Source: Shinella sp032095155
GTDB lineage: Bacteria; Pseudomonadota; Alphaproteobacteria; Rhizobiales; Rhizobiaceae
Reading direction: 5' to 3'
DNA length: 64,000 nt
Assembly: GCF_049199905.1 (NCBI RefSeq)
Contig: NZ_JBLZPK010000065.1
Span: 170,382 to 234,381 of the forward strand
Positions 43,466 through 51,395 of the stretch are shown here, one piece after another (positions within the stretch are counted from its first letter, which is position 1; each line of letters opens with the position of its first letter). Position numbers and translations under genes: made by a program. The notes below the pieces were generated by a model. The model saw nothing but the letters and a program-made list of their open reading frames with translations. It searched no databases and had not been told where the DNA came from.

Positions 43466-43775
43466 TGTTCGCGCGTTATCTGTCGCGTTGTGGGCTACGT
43501 AAGGCCGCTCGACAAGGATTTCTTGGTGAGGTCACTCTCACCACCTAAGCTCAATACGAGTTCACAATCGGCGCAGCCCGCTCGGTCAACGTCGAGCTAT
43601 TGATGTGCCTGCGGAACTGCATCACCCCGCCAATCACGGTGGTGTCGCATCGATGACACGCCAGTCTGGCCGTAAGCTGGAACGGACAAGAGGACGAGCG
43701 AGAATGGCGAGGAGTTACATTGGATGAATTCATCGGTGAGAGGGGAAGTCAACCGCAATTCGCCAGTGCAAGAAA

Positions 43776-43796
43776 TGCACTACAAAATGCACCACA
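43776..43796. repeat. Integrase arm-type repeat A, right copy
   Basis: TGCACTACAAAATGCACCAC differs from 36001-36020 at two of twenty bases and has the same orientation. It lies 54 bases inside attR. Confidence 0.5.
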
Positions 43797-43816
43797 ATGC
43801 GCAGAAAACGGAAGGA

Positions 43817-43829
43817 TATCTATCTGATA
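43817..43829. repeat. Integrase-site-like repeat B, right copy
   Basis: TATCTATCTGATA matches 35934-35946 at 12 of 13 positions, 21 bases from the attR core. Confidence 0.45.
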
Positions 43830-43850
43830 AATAATATCAAAGAGGCCGGG

Positions 43851-43872
43851 TCGAATCCACTCGACCGTACCA
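43851..43872. other. attR: degenerate copy of tRNA-His 3' end
   Basis: The 22 bases TCGAATCCACTCGACCGTAC + CA match the tRNA-His 3' end at 19 positions, in the same orientation. There is no upstream tRNA body here. This is the displaced host end or the element's distal site and marks the right junction. Confidence 0.7.
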
Positions 43873-43923
43873 TTCCTCTCTCCTGATAAGTTGTTTCGAT
43901 AGGACTTATCGGGAGAGAGGAAT
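43872..43923. terminator. Long hairpin just outside attR
   Basis: Nineteen-base arms starting ATTCCTCTCTCC and ending GAGAGAGGAAT pair with a single G-U wobble around a 14-base loop. Placed directly after the tRNA-like end, it may be the original terminator of tRNA-His before insertion. Confidence 0.6.
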
Positions 43924-43985
43924 ATTCTCTCAGCTGTACCGTTTTCTTGCCATCGTGATCTGAGTGCCGCGCCGGCGGCGCGCTG

Positions 43986-44933
43986 TCAGTCGCCCCAGCT
44001 CACGAACTTCAGTGTCGCGTTTCCATTCATCTTGTAGCCGACGACGGCGCATCCATTTTTCGCGCGGACGGGTGCGGCACCCTTCAGCACCAATGTGTGC
44101 CAGCCCTCCTGCCGCCCCGCCACCTCGTACGGCGCCGGCTCGCAGCCTTTCTTGAAGACATAGGCCGTGCCCTTGATCGTTGTCCTGTCGTCGTAGGGAT
44201 CCCATGGTGCGCTGGCTTTGAACAGCAGCATGCCGGCCTTCACTGTACCCGCAATCTTTGTTTTGGGCTTTTCATAGACGATCGTGCCGGCGCCGGGATC
44301 AATGCGGACATCGGAGCCGTTGTGGTCGAACAGGCTGCGCATGTCGACGGCATTGCCGGCCTCGAAGGAGGCGGTCTCGACCTGCGCCGTCTCGCCGTCG
44401 CGCGGCGCGACACTCGATTTGTCCGTGATCCATGGCGCCGCGTCGGCGAAAAGCTGCTGGTTGCCGTCGCAGACTTTCCAGGGTCGGTATTCGCCGCGAT
44501 CATAGCGATGGACCGGGAAACAGAAGCCGGGGCCGGTCATCTCGATATCCGGCATCCCACCCGTTTTGCGGGGATGGAAGATCAGCTCCTGCGTATTGTC
44601 GGCCTCGATCAGCATCGTCCAGTTGTCGCCGGCCTTGGACAGGAGAAAGATATTCTGACCGGTCATGCCGTAACAGCCGGTGACGCCATTTCCCAATTTG
44701 GCGGGAGAACTGCTGATAAGCACCTCCTTGACGCCGTCGGCATCGATATCGCGCTGCGTAGCAATGTAGGCGACCGTCGTGCCGGACGAGGTCACGCATT
44801 CCTCAATGCCGCTGTCCTTCTCTCGTGTCGTGACGATCTGAATGGCCGCGTCGACATCGGCCTGAGGCCAGTCGGCTGCGATTGCCGGCAGAGTGGTGGC
44901 GAAAACGGCGGATGCGGCAAAAATGAACTTCAT
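43986..44933 (-). CDS. Periplasmic protein of unknown function
   Basis: A 315-residue protein with a signal peptide (MKFIFAASAVFATTLPAIAA, cleavage before DWPQ). The mature part has paired Cys residues (GIEECVTS, VTGCYGM, PGFCFPV, KVCDGN, KKGCEP, NGCAVV), consistent with disulfides. No catalytic motif is recognised. ATG 44933 follows ACAGGAG. It is the first host gene right of the island and reads toward it. Confidence 0.7.
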   Translation of the reverse strand: MKFIFAASAVFATTLPAIAADWPQADVDAAIQIVTTREKDSGIEECVTSSGTTVAYIATQRDIDADGVKEVLISSSPAKLGNGVTGCYGMTGQNIFLLSKAGDNWTMLIEADNTQELIFHPRKTGGMPDIEMTGPGFCFPVHRYDRGEYRPWKVCDGNQQLFADAAPWITDKSSVAPRDGETAQVETASFEAGNAVDMRSLFDHNGSDVRIDPGAGTIVYEKPKTKIAGTVKAGMLLFKASAPWDPYDDRTTIKGTAYVFKKGCEPAPYEVAGRQEGWHTLVLKGAAPVRAKNGCAVVGYKMNGNATLKFVSWGD

Positions 44934-45080
44934 GAAAATTGCTCCTGTCATTGCCTCAGGGTTGTAGGGCGAGGGTGTTGCGACCCTGTTGACGCGGCTG
45001 CTGCAAGTTTATCGATCTGCGTATCGCAATAACGAAAACTCCCCCGTGCCAATGGCGCTCTTGACAATCATGCTGATTAG

Positions 45081-45094
45081 GTAGATCGGTCTAC
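45081..45094. promoter_or_regulatory. TetR-type operator
   Basis: GTAGA-TCGG-TCTAC is a perfect five-base inverted repeat, 20 bases before the tetR start. TTGACA at 45061 is a likely -35, so a bound repressor would cover the promoter. This supports autoregulation of the tetR-eamA unit. Confidence 0.65.
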
Positions 45095-45114
45095 ATAAGA
45101 ACGAGGTGTGGTTG

Positions 45115-45684
45115 ATGAGCGAACGGGTGCCGGCGCGGGAGCGGTTGTTGAAGGCGGCTGCTGAGCTGTTTTATCGCGATGGGGTGGGGGCGACGGGGAT
45201 CGATACGATCACGGCCCATGCCGGTGTCGCCAAGATGAGCCTCTACAACAATTTCGCCTCCAAGTCGGATCTGGTGAAGGCCTATCTCGATGCGCGGCTG
45301 GAGGAGTGGCATGTGCTCTATCGCGAGCGGCTCGCCACGGCCGCAACACCGCGTGAAAAGCTGCTCGCCGTCTTCGATTCCTACGTGGATCATGCCGAGC
45401 TCGCCTATGGCTGGGGTTTTCGCGGCTGCGGGCTGCTCAATGCTGCGGCGGAACTTCCCGTCGGCGATGCGGGCCGGGCGACGGTCGCATTCCAGAAGGA
45501 AGAGGTCGAGCAGCTTTTCAAGGATTACCTTCGCGAAATGAAGCCGGCTGCGGCAATCGACGAGACCGCCGAGCATCTCTCCTTCGTGCTGGAGGGCGCG
45601 ATGGCCCGCGCGGGCCTGGACGGCCATGACGGGCGCCTGAAGGCGGCGCGCCGGATCGCCATTTCGATTGTGGACCAGCTATGA
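45115..45684 (+). CDS. TetR family transcriptional regulator
   Basis: A 189-residue repressor. Residues about 8-52 hold the TetR helix-turn-helix (RLLKAAAELFYRDGVGATGIDTITAHAGVAKMSLYNNF), followed by a variable helical ligand domain with RGCGLLNAAAELP, a segment seen in AcrR/YcdC-like regulators. ATG 45115 is chosen over the upstream GTG because GAGG sits nine bases before it. Its stop overlaps the start of the EamA gene, so the two form one unit likely repressed through the palindrome at 45081. Confidence 0.92.
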   Translation: MSERVPARERLLKAAAELFYRDGVGATGIDTITAHAGVAKMSLYNNFASKSDLVKAYLDARLEEWHVLYRERLATAATPREKLLAVFDSYVDHAELAYGWGFRGCGLLNAAAELPVGDAGRATVAFQKEEVEQLFKDYLREMKPAAAIDETAEHLSFVLEGAMARAGLDGHDGRLKAARRIAISIVDQL

Positions 45685-46607
45685 CCGCTTCCGATCTCGC
45701 CTTGCCCTTGCGCCGGCCGAACCGGTTTACGGCGCTTGCCGTTCTCATCCTTCTCGAAGCCGCCCTCGTCGTGTGCTGGAGCGCCGGCTTCATCGGCGTG
45801 CGCTTTGCCAGCGATCATGCGCCGATCTTCCTGATCCTGCTGTGGCGCAGCCTCGTGTCCGGCCTCGTGCTTCTACCCTTCGCGCTCACGATGGGGCCGA
45901 AGATTCGGGGCAGGGACGTGATGTTCCAGATGCTGCTCGGCGCGTTGGCCATGGCCGGTTATCTCTCGGGTTTCGCGCTGGCGATCGGGCTTGGCGTGCC
46001 GACGGGTCTCGTCGCGCTGATCACGGACATGCTGCCGCTCGCCGTCGCCTTCCTGTCCTGGCCCATTCTGGGGCAGGCGCTGACGGGTCGGCAATGGATC
46101 GGCTCCTTCATCGGCCTTGCCGGCGTCATAATCGCATCCGGCGGTTCGCTCGACTGGGGCAATGTTCCGCTCTGGGCGTATGGACTGCCCGTGCTCGGCA
46201 CGCTGTCGCTTGCGCTGGCCACGCTTTTGCAGAAGCGCAGTGCGGTGAATGCCATGCCGGTCTATCAGAGCCTCTGCTTCCAATGCCTCTCGGCGGCCGC
46301 GATTTTTTCCGGGCTCGCCTGGCATGAGGGTGGCGTGCTGCCGGTGATGGATCGCGGCTTCATCGGCGGCATTCTCTGGCTGGTCTTCGTCGCCACCTTC
46401 GGCGCCTGGAGCCTCTACTACCTCGCCTTGCGCAAGTCCTCGCCGGCGCGGGTGACGGCGATCCTCTATCTCAGCCCGCCGGTCACGATGATCTGGGCCT
46501 TCCTGATGTTCGCAGAGCCGCTGTCCTGGGCCATGGCGCTCGGCCTTCTCGTCTCGCTCGGCGGCATCGTGCTGGTGGCGCAGGCGCGGCCGGTGCTGCA
46601 TGACTAA
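45681..46607 (+). CDS. EamA/DMT family transporter
   Basis: A 308-residue membrane protein with ten hydrophobic helices in two EamA halves (WSAGFIGVRFASDHAPIFLILLWRSL in the first; LYYLALRKSSPARVTAILYLSPPVTMIWAFL in the second). Proteins of this family export metabolites or drugs; the substrate is unknown. Its ATG overlaps the tetR stop (ATGA), making it the obvious target of that repressor. Confidence 0.9.
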   Translation: MTASDLALPLRRPNRFTALAVLILLEAALVVCWSAGFIGVRFASDHAPIFLILLWRSLVSGLVLLPFALTMGPKIRGRDVMFQMLLGALAMAGYLSGFALAIGLGVPTGLVALITDMLPLAVAFLSWPILGQALTGRQWIGSFIGLAGVIIASGGSLDWGNVPLWAYGLPVLGTLSLALATLLQKRSAVNAMPVYQSLCFQCLSAAAIFSGLAWHEGGVLPVMDRGFIGGILWLVFVATFGAWSLYYLALRKSSPARVTAILYLSPPVTMIWAFLMFAEPLSWAMALGLLVSLGGIVLVAQARPVLHD

Positions 46608-46765
46608 GCGGTTGTAAACCCTTCCTTTACCACGCCAGCGGCCGCCATCCCGATTTGGCACTGTATTAGGAATCCGTTGACCAATGAATCCCTAGGGTCA
46701 TCCCGTTCTCATGACGGGAACCGGTCCGCATGACGCGCTGCCGCGATGCAAATGGGGTTCTTCAA

Positions 46766-49027
46766 ATGCACATGACGTGCGTCAAGTGGCTGGCGATTCC
46801 CGCTGGCATGATCGGGCTGTTCCTTCTCTGGCTGCCACTCAGCCTCCAGGCCCAGCTTATCCTGAGTTTCGCCGTACTCGGCGTGATGTTCCTGGCGATG
46901 ACGCGCCCCGAGAACACCACCTTGCGGCTCGTCACCTTCATCTTTGCCGGCATTCTCGCCATGCGTTACGCCTTCTGGCGTACCACCGAGACCTTGCCGA
47001 GCATCTACGAACCGCTGAATTTCATTCCCGGCCTGATCCTCTATCTCGCCGAGATGTATTGCCTGGCCATGCTGGCGATCAGCTTCTTCATGCTGGCAGA
47101 TCCCCTGAAGCGCAAGGCGCCGGAGCTTGGCGATGCCGCCGATCTTCCGACCGTCGACGTCTTCATACCCTCCTATAACGAGGAGCCGGAGCTTCTGGCC
47201 GGCACGCTCGCCGCCGCCAAGTCGCTGCACTATCCCAAGGACAAGCTGACCGTCTATCTGCTCGACGACGGCGGCACCGAGGCCAAGCGCAATCATAGGG
47301 ATCCGCGCGTCTCGATTGCCGCCATTCGCCGGCACGAGCAGCTGAAGGCGCTCTGCGCCTCGCTCGGCGTGGTCTACCACGCCCGCAAGCAGAACGACCA
47401 TGCCAAGGCCGGCAATCTCAACGAGGGCCTGAAGGTCTCGCATGGCGAACTCGTCGTCGTCTTCGATGCCGACCATGCGCCGGTGCGCGAATTCCTGCGG
47501 GAGACCGTCGGCTATTTCGCCAAGGACAAGAAGCTCTTCCTCGTCCAGACGCCGCACTACTTCCTGAACCCCGATCCGCTGGAAAAGAACCTCCAGACCT
47601 TCGCGCGCATGCCCTCGGAAAACGAGATGTTCTATTCGATCCTGCAGCGCGGGCTCGACAAGTGGAACGCCTCGTTCTTCTGCGGCTCGGCAGCGGTGCT
47701 GCGGCGTTCGGCGCTCTCGGCGGCCAACGGTTTCTCCGGCCAGTCGATCACCGAGGATTGCGAGACGGCGCTCGCGCTGCATTCCAAGGGCTGGCACAGC
47801 CTCTATGTCGACAAGCCGCTGATCGCCGGCCTCCAGCCGGAGACCTTCGTCTCCTTCATCGGCCAGCGCGCCCGCTGGTGCCAGGGCATGCTGCAGATCC
47901 TGATCCTGAACCGGCCGTTCCTCGCCAAGGGCCTGACGCTCTCCCAGCGCATCTGCTATGCGGGCATCAACCTGTTCTGGCTGTTCCCGCTGTCGCGGCT
48001 CGCCTTCGTCTTCTCACCGCTGCTCTACATCTTCTTCTCGCTGGAGATCTATCAGGCGAACATTCTTGAATTCGCCTCCTATGCGGTGACCTATCTCATC
48101 GGCTCTTTCGCCATGCAGAGCTATCTCTATGGCCGTGTGCGCTGGCCCTGGGTCTCCGAGCTCTATGAATATGTTCAGTCGGTGCTGCTGTTCGGCTCCA
48201 TCGTCTCCGTCGTGCGCAACCCGCGCAAGCCGACCTTCAACGTAACCGCAAAGGGCCAGACGCTCGATCGCAGCATGCTGTCGCCCTTAGCACGGCCCTA
48301 TTTCATCATCTTCTTCGTTCTGCTCGCGGCTGCCCTTTACTCCGGCTACCGCTTCCTGACGGAGCCGGTCGCGACCGAGCTGCTCACCATCGTCGCTGGC
48401 TGGAACCTCATCAATCTCGGCCTCGCCGGGGCCGCCCTCGGCGTCGTCGCCGAACGCCGCGAACTGCGCCGCAACCAGCGCCTGCCGGTCAAGCGCCATG
48501 CGCTGATGAAGGTCGATGGCAAGCTGAAGAATATCATCATCCAGGATGCCTCCTCGGGTGGTATCTCGGTGGAGTTCGTCGAGCAGGCGCCGGCAATCGA
48601 TCTCGATACGCCGCTGGAAGCGACGATCCAGCTGCGCCGCGCCGGCCAGATCATCGCCTTCGACGTGATCTCCCGCTCCAGCCGCGGCGAGGGTGAAGGC
48701 GCCGTCTACGGCTTCGCCTACAAGGAGCGCACGCCGGAAACCTTCATGGCCATCGCCGAGCTGATGTTCTCCGATCAGGCGGTGTTGCAGGAGCGGCTGT
48801 CGCGTCGCCAGATCCGCCGCAGCTTCTTCTGGGGCACCTCGCGCTTCGCGCTCTGGAGCATCCGCGAGACGCTGCGGGCGCTGCGTTACTCAGCCGGCCT
48901 CATCCGCGAGGGAGCCGTCAGCTCCGCCGCTGATGCGCCGATCACCGTCAAGGACAACAATGCCCAGATCCCCGGCCGCGCCGCAGAACTACCGCCGGTC
49001 CTCACAGGAGCCCAGGCCTATGGCTAA
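46766..49027 (+). CDS. bcsA: Cellulose synthase catalytic subunit (UDP-forming)
   Basis: A 753-residue GT2 processive glycosyltransferase that polymerises glucose from UDP-glucose and extrudes cellulose. The D-D-TED-QxxRW set is complete: LLDDGGT (about 166), FDADH (about 233), TEDCET (about 330) and QRARWCQ (about 369). Helices flank the catalytic domain. The C-terminal PilZ domain binds c-di-GMP, with RNQRLPVKR and DASSGGISVEF. ATG 46766 follows GGGGT; an upstream ATG 46730 is in frame but has no better site. It overlaps bcsB by eight bases. Confidence 0.95.
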   Translation: MHMTCVKWLAIPAGMIGLFLLWLPLSLQAQLILSFAVLGVMFLAMTRPENTTLRLVTFIFAGILAMRYAFWRTTETLPSIYEPLNFIPGLILYLAEMYCLAMLAISFFMLADPLKRKAPELGDAADLPTVDVFIPSYNEEPELLAGTLAAAKSLHYPKDKLTVYLLDDGGTEAKRNHRDPRVSIAAIRRHEQLKALCASLGVVYHARKQNDHAKAGNLNEGLKVSHGELVVVFDADHAPVREFLRETVGYFAKDKKLFLVQTPHYFLNPDPLEKNLQTFARMPSENEMFYSILQRGLDKWNASFFCGSAAVLRRSALSAANGFSGQSITEDCETALALHSKGWHSLYVDKPLIAGLQPETFVSFIGQRARWCQGMLQILILNRPFLAKGLTLSQRICYAGINLFWLFPLSRLAFVFSPLLYIFFSLEIYQANILEFASYAVTYLIGSFAMQSYLYGRVRWPWVSELYEYVQSVLLFGSIVSVVRNPRKPTFNVTAKGQTLDRSMLSPLARPYFIIFFVLLAAALYSGYRFLTEPVATELLTIVAGWNLINLGLAGAALGVVAERRELRRNQRLPVKRHALMKVDGKLKNIIIQDASSGGISVEFVEQAPAIDLDTPLEATIQLRRAGQIIAFDVISRSSRGEGEGAVYGFAYKERTPETFMAIAELMFSDQAVLQERLSRRQIRRSFFWGTSRFALWSIRETLRALRYSAGLIREGAVSSAADAPITVKDNNAQIPGRAAELPPVLTGAQAYG

Positions 49028-51395
49028 GACCCCTCTTCTCGGAACGCTGGGCCTTGCCCTGCTCATCGCCTCGGCCGGTGCCGGCCGGGCGGAAGGGCTG
49101 GTCGCCGATGCCGTCAAGCCGCTGCTGGAAGGCACCACGCTGTCCGGTACCGCGCTCTCCGGTGGTTTGCTGCCGCAGCCGGCCGAAGTGAAGGCCGAAA
49201 AGGCGCAAGCCGTCGCCACCGGCGCCATGCTCGTACCCTTCGAGCAGTCGGCGGATGCCTATACGCTGTCGGGCGAAGACGATGTCGCGACCTTTACCTT
49301 CGCGCTCGACGGGCCGCAGGTCTCGGCCGGCGGCACGCTGAACCTTGCCTATATCAATGCGGTCTCGGTGCTGCCCGATACCGCGAAGATGGATATCGAG
49401 GTCAACGGCCGCGATGCCGGCAGCTTCGCTATCGCCTCGCCGAACGGCGTGCTGACGGAAAAGATCGCCGTCGCCCCCGATCTTCTCAAGGTCGGTCGCA
49501 ATGTGGTGCGTGTTCGCGCCCGCCAGCATCATCGCGTCGATTGCGCACTGGATGCCACCTATGAGCTCTGGACGAAGCTCGACCCCGCGCAAAGCGGCTT
49601 CGCCACGGCGGCGTCCTCGGCGTTTACGGATTTCGACGGTCTGCTGTCCGTTCGCCGCAATGCCGCGCAGCGCACGGATGTGCGCATCGTCGTGCCCGGC
49701 GCTCTCAGCGCGGAGGCGCTGAACGAGGTCGCGCCGGTCCTGCAATCGCTGATCCTCTTCCTCAACCGTGACGATGTGACGGTGTCGGTGGATGACAAGC
49801 CGGGCACGGGGCCGGGTATCGATCTCGTCATGGCCATGGACCGCGCCGGCGCTGCCACGCTCGCGAAACTCGGCATTGCCAACGCGCCGCGCGGGCTCTC
49901 CGTCCAGGCCGGTGCCACGGCGGACCGTGCACGCGTCGTGCTGCGCGCCGCCAATCTCGGCGATATCAATGCTGCCGTACTCTCCGCCGTGAAGGGGCCG
50001 ATGGCCGATGGACTGAGGACGGGTGTCTTCGAAAAGGGCAGGGGTGCCCTCGTGGTCGATGCCGGCGAACGGCGCATGCTGAAGGAGACGGGTTACGAGA
50101 CTCGTGTATTCTCCGGCCGTCTCTCGCGCACCGATTTCACCATCGACATGCCCGCCGATTTCTATCCGGCGGAATATGCCACGCTCGACCTTCGCCTCCA
50201 CGCCGCGACCTCGCCGGGGCTGGAGCAGACCGCGCAGCTTCTCGTGCGCGTCAACGACAAGGTCGTGAAGAGCTACCCGTTCCGCAACCGCGAAGGCGAA
50301 CAGTTCGACGGCAAGCGCATCGAACTGCCGCTGCGCGCCTTCCATCCCGGCGCCAACCGCGTCGAACTGCTGGCCGAGCTGCCGACGGCGGCCGATGCCG
50401 CCTGCCGGCCGGAGGAGCGGGACGATGGCAAGCCGCGCTTCATCCTGCTCGACACGACGGCGATCGAGGTTCCGGCGCTGGCCCGTATCGGCCGGCTGCC
50501 GGATCTGGCGGCGCTGGCCGGCAAGGCCTATCCCTATGGCGGCGGCAAGCCGTTCGATCTGGTGATCGACCGCGCCGACGGCCAGTCTGCGGCCGCCGGC
50601 CTCACCATGCTGTCGCGCCTCGCCCTTTCCGCCCGCGCGCCGCTGACGGCGAAGATCGCCATCGGTTCGCCGTCCGAAGGCACCGGCCGCGATGCGCTCG
50701 TCGTTTCCTCGCAGAACGATTTTGCCGAGCTCGGCACATCCGGCAAGGCGGCTTTCCCGGATGCGGACGAGGTCACGGCCTCCGTTGCCGATCTTCTGAA
50801 GCCCGATCCGGTGCACACGGCGTCGGTTTCCGACGGCGCCGTCGGCTCCGGCAATGACACCGCCGATCTGTTGCAGGCCTTCCACAATTCGACCGCGGCC
50901 GAGGAGGACGAGTTGTCCTTCGGGTCGCGCGCGCAGCTTTGGTTCTCCGCCGCGTCACGCAGCTTCGGCCGCTGGCTGAGCTATGAGGGCGACAACACGG
51001 CGCGGGTTACCCCGCATGGCGAGGGCGCGCTGGTAACGCTGTCGCAGATGCGCTCCCCCGATGGGCTCGCCACCTGGACGGTGATCCAGGCGAACTCGCC
51101 GCGGGATGTCGATGCCGGCGTGCAGCGGTTGGTCGAGCCCGCCGTCTGGCGCGACCTGCAGGGCGGCACGGCGACCATCGAGACGGCGAGCCTGTCGCTC
51201 GTCAGCCTTCCGGCCGCCGATCGCTATGTCGCCGATCTCGCCGATCGCAGTCCGGGCAACCTGCGCCGCGTCGCGGCCGCCTGGTTTTCCGATAATTTCC
51301 AGATCTATGTGGTGCTCGTGCTTGCCTGCCTCGGCCTCTTCGCCGTCTGGCTTGGCCTGACGGTGCCGCGCAAGGGCGTGAGGTCCGACCGATGA
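49020..51395 (+). CDS. bcsB: Cellulose synthase periplasmic subunit BcsB
   Basis: A 791-residue protein with a signal peptide (MAKTPLLGTLGLALLIASAGAGRAEG), a large periplasmic beta-rich region and a C-terminal membrane anchor (IYVVLVLACLGLFAVWLGLTV). Typical BcsB segments include FTFALDGPQVSAGGTLNLAY and ALDATYELWTKLDP. It guides the nascent glucan across the periplasm with BcsA. The start overlaps the bcsA stop and follows AGGAG. Confidence 0.93.
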   Translation: MAKTPLLGTLGLALLIASAGAGRAEGLVADAVKPLLEGTTLSGTALSGGLLPQPAEVKAEKAQAVATGAMLVPFEQSADAYTLSGEDDVATFTFALDGPQVSAGGTLNLAYINAVSVLPDTAKMDIEVNGRDAGSFAIASPNGVLTEKIAVAPDLLKVGRNVVRVRARQHHRVDCALDATYELWTKLDPAQSGFATAASSAFTDFDGLLSVRRNAAQRTDVRIVVPGALSAEALNEVAPVLQSLILFLNRDDVTVSVDDKPGTGPGIDLVMAMDRAGAATLAKLGIANAPRGLSVQAGATADRARVVLRAANLGDINAAVLSAVKGPMADGLRTGVFEKGRGALVVDAGERRMLKETGYETRVFSGRLSRTDFTIDMPADFYPAEYATLDLRLHAATSPGLEQTAQLLVRVNDKVVKSYPFRNREGEQFDGKRIELPLRAFHPGANRVELLAELPTAADAACRPEERDDGKPRFILLDTTAIEVPALARIGRLPDLAALAGKAYPYGGGKPFDLVIDRADGQSAAAGLTMLSRLALSARAPLTAKIAIGSPSEGTGRDALVVSSQNDFAELGTSGKAAFPDADEVTASVADLLKPDPVHTASVSDGAVGSGNDTADLLQAFHNSTAAEEDELSFGSRAQLWFSAASRSFGRWLSYEGDNTARVTPHGEGALVTLSQMRSPDGLATWTVIQANSPRDVDAGVQRLVEPAVWRDLQGGTATIETASLSLVSLPAADRYVADLADRSPGNLRRVAAAWFSDNFQIYVVLVLACLGLFAVWLGLTVPRKGVRSDR

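Larger units (their letters stand above)
35921..43872. mobile_element. Degraded phage-derived integrative island in tRNA-His
   Basis: The island spans about 7.95 kb between the tRNA-His 3' end and a degenerate copy of it. It carries a tyrosine integrase adjacent to attL, late phage genes (gpX, gpD, endolysin, small membrane proteins), a winged-helix regulator and an AT-richer cargo operon near attR. Head, portal, tape-measure and replication genes are missing. Three coding disruptions (one amber, two frameshifts) show decay. Two further pairs of short direct repeats occur near the ends in mirrored order relative to the core: TATCTATYTGATA and TGCACTACAAAATG. Confidence 0.85.

Noticed and set aside
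43551..43733. 60-codon minus-strand frame near attR
   Set aside because: No ribosome site, Ser/Arg/Thr-rich composition, no family; not convincing as a gene.
35921..43872. Complete or inducible prophage
   Set aside because: Head, portal, terminase, tape-measure and replication genes are absent and the integrase and two small membrane genes are broken.
49002..50885. 627-codon minus-strand frame opposite bcsB
   Set aside because: Shadow frame; bcsB fits operon structure and family.
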